Positions 8,066 through 16,684 of a stretch of DNA of 64,000 nucleotides are shown piece after piece. A program made the translations under genes and the position numbers. The notes below the pieces were generated by a model. It saw nothing but the letters and a program-made list of their open reading frames with translations. It was not told where the DNA came from and did not search any database. Positions within the stretch are counted from its first letter, which is position 1. Each line of letters opens with the position of its first letter. The DNA comes from Methanomassiliicoccus sp. GTDB lineage: Archaea; Thermoplasmatota; Thermoplasmata; Methanomassiliicoccales; Methanomassiliicoccaceae. Where the stretch lies: positions 124,001 to 188,000 of the forward strand of contig JAEILR010000003.1 of the NCBI GenBank assembly GCA_016109435.1. The letters run 5' to 3'.

Positions 8066-9190
8066 TCACCAGGCACCATAGGTCCCGTGGTCCCTGGCCG
8101 CCTGCACCAGGGCGTGGACGTTCATGGGCAGGGCATCCGGCGGAAGTTCGCACGCGGTCCCCAGGATGTACCCGCACTTGCTGTCCCGTCCTCTGATGAG
8201 CTGCTCCTTGGCCTGCTCGTAGACCCTCTTGGGATCGGGCAGGATCATCCTCTTGGTGTCCACCGACCCCATGATGGTGGCTTTGTCCCCGAACTCCTTC
8301 ATAAGGACATCCGAGGGGAAGACGTTCCTCCCCATGTAGCCGGCGTGCACGATGGTCATGGGCGTATACACCAGCCCGTCCTTGAAGTACTTGTAATCGG
8401 TCTCATGGTTCCCGCACAGGTGGTACAGCACCTGGGGTCCGGCCCCCTTCCTCAGTGACTTGTTGACGAACTCCCGTAGATACTTGACCGAGAGCTCGTT
8501 CACGTCGGTATCGGAGAAGATGTCATTGTTCGCAAGCACGGAACCGGTGGAGATCATGGCCATCCCGTACCTCTCGGCCATCATCTCGGCCCCGTTGATC
8601 GCAACCTCGGTGTACTTCGATATCAGCTTGTGGGCGGCCTCCCTCTCGGTGAGGGTCCACATGATGAAGTTGTCGATCCCGCACAGCTGGGCCCCGCCCC
8701 CGGTGAGGTCGGAGGTGTAGGTCATGGGGATGAACATGTCCGGGAGATGGTTCTGGACGTAGTCGTGAACCTTGATCATCTGCTGCCCCGTCCATCCCTT
8801 CTCCAGATCATTGACGTCGGGGACCTCCAGTTTGTCCACCTCCTCGATGTCGAATATCGTGGGCGCCTTCACCACCGGAGGGAGGTAGGGCTTGAACTCG
8901 ACCTCGGCCCCGAGCTCGGACATCCACGGCAAGGAGAAGTACCAGTGGGTCACCGGCAGGAGATCGTACAGCTCCGACGCGTTGGCCACGCATCTGGCCC
9001 CCAATTCGGGCTTGGTATAGAAATCGTTGATGGTGAAGCCGGAGATCAGGGCGGCATGCGAGAGCATCATGGGGTCGACGTCGATTCGGTCGAACTTCGA
9101 TCCGGTGAAGGGGCTGGCGAACCGCTTGGCGGCGTGCTTCTGCCACTTCTGGTTGATCGACGGGAACAGTGAGTCGAGTTCGTGGGCCAT
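8066..9190 (-). CDS. UroD-fold zinc methyltransferase, second stand-alone copy
   Basis: A 374-residue UroD-fold protein with zinc ligands H257-x-C259 (YHLCGNHETDY) and C347 (TACELPP), the pattern of corrinoid:coenzyme M methyltransferases. The ATG at 9190 gives MAHELDSLFP and has AGGG just upstream. A GTG at 9238 would add 16 residues without a ribosome site. It differs clearly from the copies at 3704 and 33894, so a different methylated substrate or corrinoid partner is likely. It has no adjacent corrinoid gene, but a small Cys-rich protein is divergently encoded 130 bases away. Confidence 0.82.
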   Translation of the reverse strand: MAHELDSLFPSINQKWQKHAAKRFASPFTGSKFDRIDVDPMMLSHAALISGFTINDFYTKPELGARCVANASELYDLLPVTHWYFSLPWMSELGAEVEFKPYLPPVVKAPTIFDIEEVDKLEVPDVNDLEKGWTGQQMIKVHDYVQNHLPDMFIPMTYTSDLTGGGAQLCGIDNFIMWTLTEREAAHKLISKYTEVAINGAEMMAERYGMAMISTGSVLANNDIFSDTDVNELSVKYLREFVNKSLRKGAGPQVLYHLCGNHETDYKYFKDGLVYTPMTIVHAGYMGRNVFPSDVLMKEFGDKATIMGSVDTKRMILPDPKRVYEQAKEQLIRGRDSKCGYILGTACELPPDALPMNVHALVQAARDHGTYGAW

Positions 9191-9321
9191 GGTCCCTAAG
9201 AATGGGTGCGCGCCGATATAGGTTATCCCGTAATCCACGTCTGATTTGCGGGGAAAGGGCTAAACCTCTGTCGCCCCATCGGAACAAGGTCCAGAGAGAT
9301 CTGGAACGAGGAAGGTAAACG

Positions 9322-9660
9322 ATGACATCGAAGGTCAAGGTCAATATGCGGCTCTGCGGGAAGACGCACCTGATAACCGTGGACACGGCCGAGGACGGTG
9401 ACTTCAGCTGCCGTATCGAGACCGACTGCCCCAACGTCCAGGAGTTCTCCGAGGGTCTGGAGAAGGTGACCCTCACCGACCTCACGGACAAGGCCAGCAG
9501 CGGCATCGTGAACCGCTACTGCAACTGCAGGATGTCCGCCAACTGCCTCGCCCCTGCAGGTTTGATCAGCGCGGGGTGGATGGAGGCAGGGATGATCTCC
9601 CGCAACAACGCCAGGAAGAACAAGGCCAACGACGTGGAGTTCATCGTCGATGAGGAATGA
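9322..9660 (+). CDS. Small Cys-containing conserved-looking protein (possible metal binder)
   Basis: A 112-residue soluble protein with Cys at positions 12, 30, 36, 67, 69 and 75. The group RYCNCRMSANCLAPAG could bind a metal or cluster. The start has a strong ribosome site (GAGGAAGGT, seven bases before the ATG). It is divergent from the methyltransferase at 8066-9190. It resembles a small uncharacterised family I associate with methanogens (DUF6951-type), but that assignment is from memory and unsure. No function is assigned. Confidence 0.65.
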   Translation: MTSKVKVNMRLCGKTHLITVDTAEDGDFSCRIETDCPNVQEFSEGLEKVTLTDLTDKASSGIVNRYCNCRMSANCLAPAGLISAGWMEAGMISRNNARKNKANDVEFIVDEE

Positions 9661-9871
9661 CGAGACCGGTCGAAAAGGAAGCCAATCCCGCGGCTCGCTA
9701 GACCATCCCGCCCCGGACGAGGTCCGATGAACAAATTTATCGGCCTCCCCGCTTATTGGTCATCCCTGCCCGGACCGCGGCCGCAGTGAGGGCCCATCTA
9801 TTTCGGGACCAAGGCCCAGGATAATGAACGATGAGAGCCATGGCGCTCATACCAAGAGCGGAGACATCCAC

Positions 9872-11383
9872 ATGACCGAGAGAAACCCTCCAGGAGCCTA
9901 TGTTCAGGAGATCCCGGGATCCGTTCGACCGATCGCCGCGGTCCCCACCTCGCGTACCGTGTTCATCGGCAGGACCGCTCGCGGTCAGGTCGGCGAGCCG
10001 GCGGTGGTGAGAAGCATGGACGAGTTCAGGGCCACGTTCGGGGGAGGGCCGGTAGGGAGCGCGGTGGACAAGTCTCTCGCTCTTTTCTTCACCAACGGGG
10101 GGACCGAGGCAGTGGTGATACGGTTATTCAAGCCCGATAGCACCGGGGTGACCGGCAGGGCGTTCATCGATACCGGCCCCGTCGTCCTGGAGGCGGCCAG
10201 CGAGGGCGAGTGGGGCCGCCGCCTGGAGGCGAGGGCGGTGCCATCCTCCAAGGGTCTGACCAGGGCCTTGGGGCTCCGGAGGGGCACCTTCGACCTTGAG
10301 GTCAGGGACACTCCCCCGGGCGGCTCGACGGTCACCGAGGTTCACAAGAGCCTCGTTCTAGCGGACGGCCCGCAGAGGGTCGATCAGGTCCTGGCCAGGG
10401 AGTCCCGCCTCGTCCGCTGCAAGACCGTCACCGGGAAGGCCGCCCCCACCAAAGAGTTCGTACCCGCCGTGGGAGGCTCGGACGGCCTCCCCCTCGATGA
10501 GGCCAGTTTCACCGGGGCGAGCGGAGGGCTGAGGTTCCTGGAAAGGGCGAACGGGTTCAACCTGCTGTACATCCCTCCGTATCGGGAAGGGGATGTCGAT
10601 CCCGCGGTCCTGGCCGCGGCCGCGGAGCGCTGCCGCCAGCTCCGAGCGGTGCTCCTGGTCGATCCGCCCAGGATCTGGTCCGAAGCGTCCGAGGCGGCCG
10701 CGGGCATCGAGGGGATCAGAAGGAACATGGGCAAAGGGGCCCGGAACGCGGCCCTGTTCTTCCCATATCTCCGGCGCAGGGCGGGCCTATCCATGGTGGA
10801 CCTCCCGCCTGGCCCGGCCGTCGCTGGCATCATCGCCCGGACCGACGCCCGGGAGGGGGTGTGGAAGGCCCCGGCGGGAACGGAGGCCGAGGTGAGGGGA
10901 GCGGAGGGGTCCGCGGTGGACCTGAGCGACTCCGACATCGGTCGGCTGGGGCCGCTGGGCGTCAACTGCCTGAGGAAGGTCCACGGACGCGGGCTGGTCG
11001 TATGGGGATCGCGCACCCTGGAAGGGCACGCCGACGGAGGCTCGGAATGGAGATACCTCTCCGTGGTCCGCCTCTCCCTGTTCATCGAGGAGAGCCTCCG
11101 CCAGGGCCTGGAATGGACGGCATGGGAGCCCAACGGCCCGGCGCTGTGGGCCCTCGTCCGCTCCGCGGCAGAGGCCTTCCTCATCGACCTGTACCATCGG
11201 GGGGCCTTCCAGGGGAGCACACCCAGGGAAGCCTTCTTCGTGAAGTGCGGCCGCGATACCACCACCCAGGCGGAGCTGGACGGCGGACACCTGGTCCTGC
11301 AGGCGGGCATCGCCACGCTGAGGCCGGCGGAGTTCGTGTCCGTCAGCGTGCCGCTCCGGACCGGCGGGACCTCTCCGAGATAG
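9872..11383 (+). CDS. Contractile phage-tail-sheath family protein, orphan
   Basis: A 503-residue protein of the phage tail sheath (gpFI/gp18-like) family. The N-terminus (PPGAYVQEIPGSVRPI) matches the usual P-G-VYVEE-PSGVRPI opening. The C-terminal domain carries VVWGSRTL, EWRYLSVVRLSLFIEESLRQ, WEPNGPALW and FVKCGRDTTT, all sheath-domain hallmarks. Sheath subunits assemble around a tube in contractile tails and injection systems. No tube, baseplate, spike, AAA+ ATPase or capsid gene is nearby, so it is an orphan here. The ATG at 9872 has GGAG seven bases upstream; an ATG at 9824 would add 16 residues unlike the family. Stop TAG. Confidence 0.85.
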   Translation: MTERNPPGAYVQEIPGSVRPIAAVPTSRTVFIGRTARGQVGEPAVVRSMDEFRATFGGGPVGSAVDKSLALFFTNGGTEAVVIRLFKPDSTGVTGRAFIDTGPVVLEAASEGEWGRRLEARAVPSSKGLTRALGLRRGTFDLEVRDTPPGGSTVTEVHKSLVLADGPQRVDQVLARESRLVRCKTVTGKAAPTKEFVPAVGGSDGLPLDEASFTGASGGLRFLERANGFNLLYIPPYREGDVDPAVLAAAAERCRQLRAVLLVDPPRIWSEASEAAAGIEGIRRNMGKGARNAALFFPYLRRRAGLSMVDLPPGPAVAGIIARTDAREGVWKAPAGTEAEVRGAEGSAVDLSDSDIGRLGPLGVNCLRKVHGRGLVVWGSRTLEGHADGGSEWRYLSVVRLSLFIEESLRQGLEWTAWEPNGPALWALVRSAAEAFLIDLYHRGAFQGSTPREAFFVKCGRDTTTQAELDGGHLVLQAGIATLRPAEFVSVSVPLRTGGTSPR

Positions 11384-11432
11384 GGGAAGTAACATTAAAC
11401 CGGACGTCCGTTGCATGGAACAGGTTTTCCGG

Positions 11433-11639
11433 ATGAGCGAGATCACTCTGAACGTCAAGGGCATGAAGTGCGGCGGGTGCGCGAAAAGGGTCGAGGACGC
11501 CCTCAAGGGCCTACCGGGCGTGACATCGGCGAAGGTGGACCTGAAGAAGGGAGAGGTGCAGGTGGCGTATGACAGCGCGTCGACCACCCCCGAGCAGATG
11601 AAGAAGAAGGTGACCGAGGCCGGATACAAGGTGGAATGA
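11433..11639 (+). CDS. Heavy-metal-associated (HMA) domain chaperone, CopZ-like
   Basis: A single HMA domain of 68 residues (ferredoxin-like fold) with the metal site GMKCGGC near the N-terminus, opening MSEITLNVKG and ending GYKVE. Such proteins carry Cu(I) or another soft metal to ATPases or regulators. No metal-transporting ATPase is adjacent. An upstream in-frame ATG at 11415 would add six residues. A TATA-like ACATTAAACC near 11390-11399 favours initiation near 11415-11433. Confidence 0.9.
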   Translation: MSEITLNVKGMKCGGCAKRVEDALKGLPGVTSAKVDLKKGEVQVAYDSASTTPEQMKKKVTEAGYKVE

Positions 11640-11702
11640 GCAGGAACGGACGAGAAAGAGCGGACGCCGTGCCATGAGGCAAAGGCCGTCCGTGAGGCCG
11701 CA

Positions 11703-13421
11703 TCACTCGTCCAGCATCGTCAGGTCGCCGGGCGGCTGCCCGGTCTCCATGGCCTTAAGCACCCGGCGCATGATCTTGCCCGAGCGGGTCTTGGGGAGCG
11801 TTTCCACGAACTCGATCTCCCTCGGATAGGCGTAATACGCCAGGCGGGTCTTGACGAAAACCGTGATCTCCGCTTTCAGCCTCTCTGACGGCACGACGCC
11901 GGGTCTAAGGGTGATGAACGCCTTGACGATCTCGCCCCTCAGCTCGTCCGGCTTGCCGATGACCCCGGCCTCAGCGACGGCAGGGTGCTCGATGAGCGCC
12001 GACTCCACCTCGAACGGTCCCAGCCGCTCTCCCGAGGTCTTGATCACATCATCGGCACGGCCGAGGAACCAGAAGTAGCCGTCCTCGTCCCGGTAGGCCT
12101 GATCGCCGGAAATATACCAGCCGGGGACGTCGAAGTACTCCTTGAACTTCGGGGTGTTGCGCCAGATGCCGATCATCATCGACGGCCAGCCGGGGCGGAG
12201 GGCGAGGAAGCCGAAGGTGCCGGGAGCGACCTCCAGGCCGTTCTCGTCCACGATGGCGGCCACCACGCCGGGGATGGGCCGGCCCATGGAACCGGGCTTG
12301 ATGTCCATGCACCGGAAGTTGGAGATGCACGGCGCCCCGGTCTCGGTCTGCCACCAGTTATCGTGAATGCGCCTGCCCAGGACATCGAGCCCCCAGCGCA
12401 CCACCTCGGGATTGAGGGGCTCCCCGGCGGAACACACATGCCTCAGTCCGGACAGGTCGTACTCCTTGACCACGTCGTTGCCCGCCCTCATGAGCATCCT
12501 CAGAGCGGTGGGGGCGGTGAACCAGACGTTGACCTTGAACCGCTCGATGATGGAATACCACACCCGGGCATCGAACCTGCCCTCGTAGGAGACCAGGGAG
12601 GTACCCAGGTACCATGGTCCGAAGATGCCTACCGATGTCCCGGTGACCCACCCCGGGTCGGCCGTGCACCAGTAGGTATCATCCTCCCTAAGGTCCGCAA
12701 CGTAGCGGCAGCCCATCAGCTGCTGGATCATGGCCCGGTGCCCGAGCAGCACCCCCTTGGGCTTGCCGGTGGAACCGGAAGTGTAGTGGATGATGTACGG
12801 GTCGGTGGGGGCCATGTTAACGGCCTGGTAGCCGGGATCACCGGACTCCAGGACCTCGTCGAACCTGACCGTCCTTCCGTCCAGCCCCTCGTCGTCGCCG
12901 ACGATGATGAACCTCTTGACGTTCACCAGATCGTCGAGCACCGGCTCCAGCCTCCTGTAAAGGTAGGGCGAGGTGACGATGATGCTGGCACCACAGTCAA
13001 GAGCGCGGTCCTTGAACGCCTCCGGGCCGAGGGCGGAGAAAAGAGGGCCGGCGATGCCACCCATCTTGGCGATCCCCACGATGGCGATGTACAGCTCCGG
13101 CTTCCGGTCGAGGTACACGAAGACGCGGTCGCCCTTGACCGCTCCGAGCCTCTCCAGCCCGGAGGCGAAACGGCCGGTCAGCTCCGCCATCTCGCCGAAG
13201 GTGAGCTTGCGCACTTCCCCGCCGGCCTGGACGGAGTACAGGGCGATCTTGTTCCTTCTCCAGTTCTGGGCGTGGCGGTCGATGGCCTCCGCGGCTACGT
13301 TGTAGCTTCCGCCGGCCGACCAGGCGAACTCCCGGTCCACCGAGGCCCAGGTGAACTCCCGAGATGTCGCCGTGAAATCTTCGAGATTCCCTGGTCCGAG
13401 TGGAGGTATCCTGCCGTCCAT
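11703..13421 (-). CDS. AMP-forming acyl-CoA synthetase (acetyl-CoA synthetase-like)
   Basis: A 572-residue member of the ANL superfamily. Motifs are the P-loop YTSGSTGKPKGVLLGH, the NWWQTETG core, the SGDQAYRDEDGYFWFLGR hinge region and the C-terminal acyl-CoA-ligase Lys motif KTRSGKIMRR. It activates a carboxylic acid to acyl-AMP, then to acyl-CoA. Overall it resembles acetyl/propionyl-CoA synthetase, but is shorter at the N-terminus than bacterial Acs (about 650). Acetate assimilation is plausible, and medium-chain or aryl acids cannot be excluded. It is a monocistronic minus-strand gene. Confidence 0.88.
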   Translation of the reverse strand: MDGRIPPLGPGNLEDFTATSREFTWASVDREFAWSAGGSYNVAAEAIDRHAQNWRRNKIALYSVQAGGEVRKLTFGEMAELTGRFASGLERLGAVKGDRVFVYLDRKPELYIAIVGIAKMGGIAGPLFSALGPEAFKDRALDCGASIIVTSPYLYRRLEPVLDDLVNVKRFIIVGDDEGLDGRTVRFDEVLESGDPGYQAVNMAPTDPYIIHYTSGSTGKPKGVLLGHRAMIQQLMGCRYVADLREDDTYWCTADPGWVTGTSVGIFGPWYLGTSLVSYEGRFDARVWYSIIERFKVNVWFTAPTALRMLMRAGNDVVKEYDLSGLRHVCSAGEPLNPEVVRWGLDVLGRRIHDNWWQTETGAPCISNFRCMDIKPGSMGRPIPGVVAAIVDENGLEVAPGTFGFLALRPGWPSMMIGIWRNTPKFKEYFDVPGWYISGDQAYRDEDGYFWFLGRADDVIKTSGERLGPFEVESALIEHPAVAEAGVIGKPDELRGEIVKAFITLRPGVVPSERLKAEITVFVKTRLAYYAYPREIEFVETLPKTRSGKIMRRVLKAMETGQPPGDLTMLDE

Positions 13422-13544
13422 GCCGTTCTGCCCCTAAGGTAACAACCGCAGAAATGGGGATTCCATATTTAAAGTGGACCAACGACACCCAGGCTGGCAG
13501 ACGTCACTTTTTACGAATGACGAAGGGTGGCATCGATATGCATC

Positions 13545-14300
13545 TCAGTCACGGCCGGCCAGCACCCCGCTGACCCTCTCCGACAGGTTAGGATGCTCCT
13601 CGATCCTCAGGCCGCGGGGGTCGTAGACCTCCCCACCCCTCAGGACGATCTCCCCGTCGACGATCATCTTGATGGTCTCCATCAGCAGGGGCGCTTCCCG
13701 CCTGACCTCCTCGGCCCGGACGGCCTTGACCAGCTCCTCCTTGGATTCGAACCGGGCGCGGAGGGGGGCGGTGCTGAACGAGTCGTAGGCGATGATGGCG
13801 CCGCGGTCGAGTTCAGGGCTGCACACGTGCACCGTCGCCCCGTAGGCCTCGTCCCCGTTCTCCACCACCTGCCCCACGATCTCCTCCCACGTGCCCTTGT
13901 AGGTGTCCGGCAGCGCGGGGTGCAGGTTGATGAGGTCATGCTCGCGGCAGGTCATGGGATCGATGACCAGCATGTAGCCGGCCAGGACGCCGAGGTCCAT
14001 CGGGTACCTGGAGATCTGCTCCCTCAGCCCCTTCCCGTACTCCTCCCTCCAGGCCGCGATGTCCCGGGCCTTCAGCTCCGGCATGAACCCGTCGGACGGG
14101 AAGATGATGACCGGTATGCCCTCGTCCTCGGCCATCTGGATGATCTTTCTGCGGAACTCGTTGCCCTTGACCTCGCGGTTGATGAAGACGAAGGCCAGGC
14201 GCGCATCGACGTTCCCGCTGTGGATGCGGGCCAAGATGCTGGTGAACAATCCATAGGAACCAGGGCCCCTCGCGGTGGTGAACCATCCTATCCTCTTCAT
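13545..14300 (-). CDS. PurN-like formyltransferase-family protein
   Basis: A 251-residue protein of the formyltransferase fold. The catalytic-type motif LINLHPALPDTYKGTW and the downstream YGATVHVCSPELDRGAII match glycinamide ribonucleotide formyltransferase (PurN) hallmarks, including the conserved His and Asp. The N-terminus (WFTTARGPGSYGLFTSI) departs from typical PurN, and there is a C-terminal extension of about 50 residues. No other purine gene is nearby, so another formyl acceptor is possible. The ATG at 14300 has GTGAGGG six bases upstream; the GTG at 14312 lies inside that ribosome site. Confidence 0.72.
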   Translation of the reverse strand: MKRIGWFTTARGPGSYGLFTSILARIHSGNVDARLAFVFINREVKGNEFRRKIIQMAEDEGIPVIIFPSDGFMPELKARDIAAWREEYGKGLREQISRYPMDLGVLAGYMLVIDPMTCREHDLINLHPALPDTYKGTWEEIVGQVVENGDEAYGATVHVCSPELDRGAIIAYDSFSTAPLRARFESKEELVKAVRAEEVRREAPLLMETIKMIVDGEIVLRGGEVYDPRGLRIEEHPNLSERVSGVLAGRD

Positions 14301-14385
14301 GCGATCCCTCACGGCCGTCCGGGGACGTCCAAGCGCCCGGTCGGGGAGAGAGATGCGATGAGAATATAAAACGATTCAGCCGGAC

Positions 14386-15135
14386 ATGGGCATCGTTTAT
14401 TGCTGGGGACGTGCTCTCCGTCGCGTGACCGCCCCGTGGCCGCTTCACAACCTCGAGGGGAAAGGGCCTGCGGCCCTCATCGTCCGCCATGCCGAACGGC
14501 ACCCCGTCCGCTCCATCCATGACAGTCTGGCCATCGGCCTCACGGAGAAGGGAAAGGAGGACGCGGTGCGTTTCGGCGAGTCCATCGCCGGTCCCACCGA
14601 GGTCCGCCTCTACCACAGCCCGGCGGTGCGGTGCCGGGAGACCGCCATGGGCATAGCCGAGGGGCTGAGGTCCAACGGGCTCAGGGTCATCGGGACGGAG
14701 GAACGCCGTTCTCTCTGCGCCCCGTACCTCAAGGACGAACGCGTACTGATCGACGCCGACCGCCTCGGACATGCGTTCATGCGCGCCTGGTTCGAGGGCC
14801 GGTTCGATCCACGTTGGCTCCTTCCGACACCGGAGGCGGCGGACATGGTGCTCTCGCCGATGATCAGCGGCCTGGACTCCATTTCCGAGAACGGACTGGA
14901 GATTCATGTGTCCCATGACTGGGAGATCGTCCTGCTCAGGGAGGAGCTGCTGGGCGTCAGGTACGAGGACGCCGGGTGGGTGGAATATCTCGACGGCCTC
15001 GCCCTGACCAGGGCCGGGAGCGTTTATTCGGCGTCGTGCCCACACGGCCAGGGTCGGTTCGCCTTCCTCGAGGGCCGCCGGCAGGGAGCGGACCGGCGGC
15101 CTGGTGGTAGCATCGGCCCCCCGGCGGGTCCTTGA
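14386..15135 (+). CDS. Histidine phosphatase superfamily protein
   Basis: A 249-residue protein with the RHG-type catalytic opening IVRHAERHP (about residues 37-45), a second Arg in YHSPAVRCRETA, and the second catalytic His in HVSHDWEIVLLREELLG. This is the phosphoglycerate-mutase-like fold, and the substrate is unknown. The last 30 residues are low in hydrophobics and may be non-essential. A TATA-like ATATAAAA (14364-14371) lies so close to this ATG that translation may instead begin at a GTG at 14425, which still precedes the first motif. Confidence 0.75.
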   Translation: MGIVYCWGRALRRVTAPWPLHNLEGKGPAALIVRHAERHPVRSIHDSLAIGLTEKGKEDAVRFGESIAGPTEVRLYHSPAVRCRETAMGIAEGLRSNGLRVIGTEERRSLCAPYLKDERVLIDADRLGHAFMRAWFEGRFDPRWLLPTPEAADMVLSPMISGLDSISENGLEIHVSHDWEIVLLREELLGVRYEDAGWVEYLDGLALTRAGSVYSASCPHGQGRFAFLEGRRQGADRRPGGSIGPPAGP

Positions 15136-15173
15136 GAAAAGGATTCTCTACCTGTTCCCGTATCCCATATCAT

Positions 15174-16079
15174 ATGGACGAGCAGGACCTGATGCTGATC
15201 CAGATGCTGGTGCGCGATCCCCGGGCGACCTATCGGGAACTGGCCGACGGCATGGGGATGTCGGTGCAGGCGGTCCACCGCCGATTGCAGAACCTCCAGG
15301 AGGCGGGGATAATCCTCGGCTTCACCACCACCATATCGGTCTCCTACCTCGAGGCCATCCCCATCACCATCTACGGCCGCGCGCCGGGGAGGACCAAGCG
15401 TGACGTGATCGCCGCCTTCGATCGCAACGAGAGGATATCCGGGGTCCTGTTCGGCAGCGGCGGGGTGATGGTCATCTCCGCCCTGCTGAGGAAGATCACC
15501 GAGCTTGACCCCCTGATCGCGGCGGTGAAGGCCGGCACGGGCATGGTCCAGCTGTGGGTGGGCATCGAGAGCGTGAGGGCCTCCGGAACCCGGCCGTCCA
15601 CCGCCGGCACCGAGCCCCTAAGCCCGCTGGACATGCGCATAGTGGCTTCGCTGGCCAGGGACGCCAGGAAGGCCTCCACCGACGTGGCCAAGGAACTGGG
15701 GGTGACCGCGGCGACGGTCAACCGGCGGCTGGAGAGGCTGGAGGCGATCGGGGCCTTGGAGCACGTCACCATGCTCCACCCCGGGTTCTCCGGGGATGTC
15801 GTCTCCATATTCCAGATCGACCTGGAGGAGGGAGCGGACCGGGCCGAGGTCATCGCCCGGTTGAGGTTAAAACTGGGGCCTACCGCGGAGTACTATCGCA
15901 CCTTCGTGAACGTCCCTGACCGGTTCTCCTTCGTCACCTGGAACAGCACCCTGAGGGAACTGGAGCTGACCCTTGACAAGGTCGCGGAGGAGAAGGGGAT
16001 CAGGACGGCGGTGCCGGACATCATGTTCACCGGATGGTACCATCCGACCTGGCGGGACCGCATGGTCATGATCCCGTAG
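15174..16079 (+). CDS. Double winged-helix Lrp/AsnC-like transcription regulator
   Basis: A 301-residue protein with two HTH modules. One is at about residues 1-45 (TYRELADGMGMSVQAVHRRL) and the second at about 150-195 (STDVAKELGVTAATVNRRL), each followed by an alpha/beta ligand-binding-like region. The architecture is shared with the protein at 26847-27758, which has the same MDE start and the same spacing. It is probably a transcription regulator; targets are unknown. The ATG at 15174 is chosen by comparison with that paralogue, because longer frames only add unrelated residues overlapping the phosphatase gene. Confidence 0.8.
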   Translation: MDEQDLMLIQMLVRDPRATYRELADGMGMSVQAVHRRLQNLQEAGIILGFTTTISVSYLEAIPITIYGRAPGRTKRDVIAAFDRNERISGVLFGSGGVMVISALLRKITELDPLIAAVKAGTGMVQLWVGIESVRASGTRPSTAGTEPLSPLDMRIVASLARDARKASTDVAKELGVTAATVNRRLERLEAIGALEHVTMLHPGFSGDVVSIFQIDLEEGADRAEVIARLRLKLGPTAEYYRTFVNVPDRFSFVTWNSTLRELELTLDKVAEEKGIRTAVPDIMFTGWYHPTWRDRMVMIP

Positions 16080-16249
16080 GGATGCTGGCCCCTTCCAGCC
16101 ATCGTGGTATTTTCAACCGACCGGTTGACAGGAGAAAGATGTCGCGCCACTCCCATGCCCTGCCCGTCAACCGGAACGTGAACATGGGAATATGACCCCC
16201 TGGCGGCTTGTCAGTGATGGGCGGGAGATACCTGCCAGGGAACGATGAA

Positions 16250-16684
16250 ATGATGCAGAACATTGATGGTCACAAGAGAAGGAGAACGATCGGAAGGGAG
16301 AGCGTCATCGGCGGCCTAATCGCCGCCCACGGGGTCATGCACGCCGTGCTGCTGAGCACCCCCCGCCCGGACGGCGGGGCCGGCAACTTCGTCACCCGGG
16401 GCGGGGAGGTCCCCCTCTTGAGCTCGCTCGGCCTGGGGGGCGCCGGGGTGGAAGCGTTGGGCTCGGCGCTCATGCTGATCACCGCCGCCGGCCTGCTGCT
16501 GTCCGCCTTCATGTACCTGCGGCAGGTCAGGGGATGGGAGAGATGCCTGATGGCCTCCTCGACCCTCTCGGTGGTCAGCCTGCTCCTGTTCTGGAACAGC
16601 TGGATGATCATGGGGCCGGTCATCAGCGTCGGCCTGATGGCCCTTGCCCTGCGCTCGACGATGACCACGGAGGTCCGGGCATGA
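16250..16684 (+). CDS. Small membrane protein of unknown function
   Basis: A 144-residue protein with a basic N-terminus (HKRRR) and about four hydrophobic segments: around GLIAAHGVMHAVLL, ALGSALMLITAAGLLLSAF, STLSVVSLLLFW, and a last helix ending ALALRS. No family recognised. AGGG stands nine bases before the first ATG of the ATGATG pair. Its TGA overlaps the ATG of the next gene (ATGA at 16681), which implies translational coupling with the flavin reductase. Confidence 0.65.
   Translation: MMQNIDGHKRRRTIGRESVIGGLIAAHGVMHAVLLSTPRPDGGAGNFVTRGGEVPLLSSLGLGGAGVEALGSALMLITAAGLLLSAFMYLRQVRGWERCLMASSTLSVVSLLLFWNSWMIMGPVISVGLMALALRSTMTTEVRA

Noticed and set aside
9661-11700. Prophage around the tail-sheath gene
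   Set aside because: No integrase, attachment repeats, capsid, terminase or other tail genes on either side, and base composition matches neighbours.
12000-13442. 485-codon plus-strand frame antisense to the acyl-CoA synthetase
   Set aside because: No motifs and typical antisense composition; the minus-strand frame has full ANL motifs.
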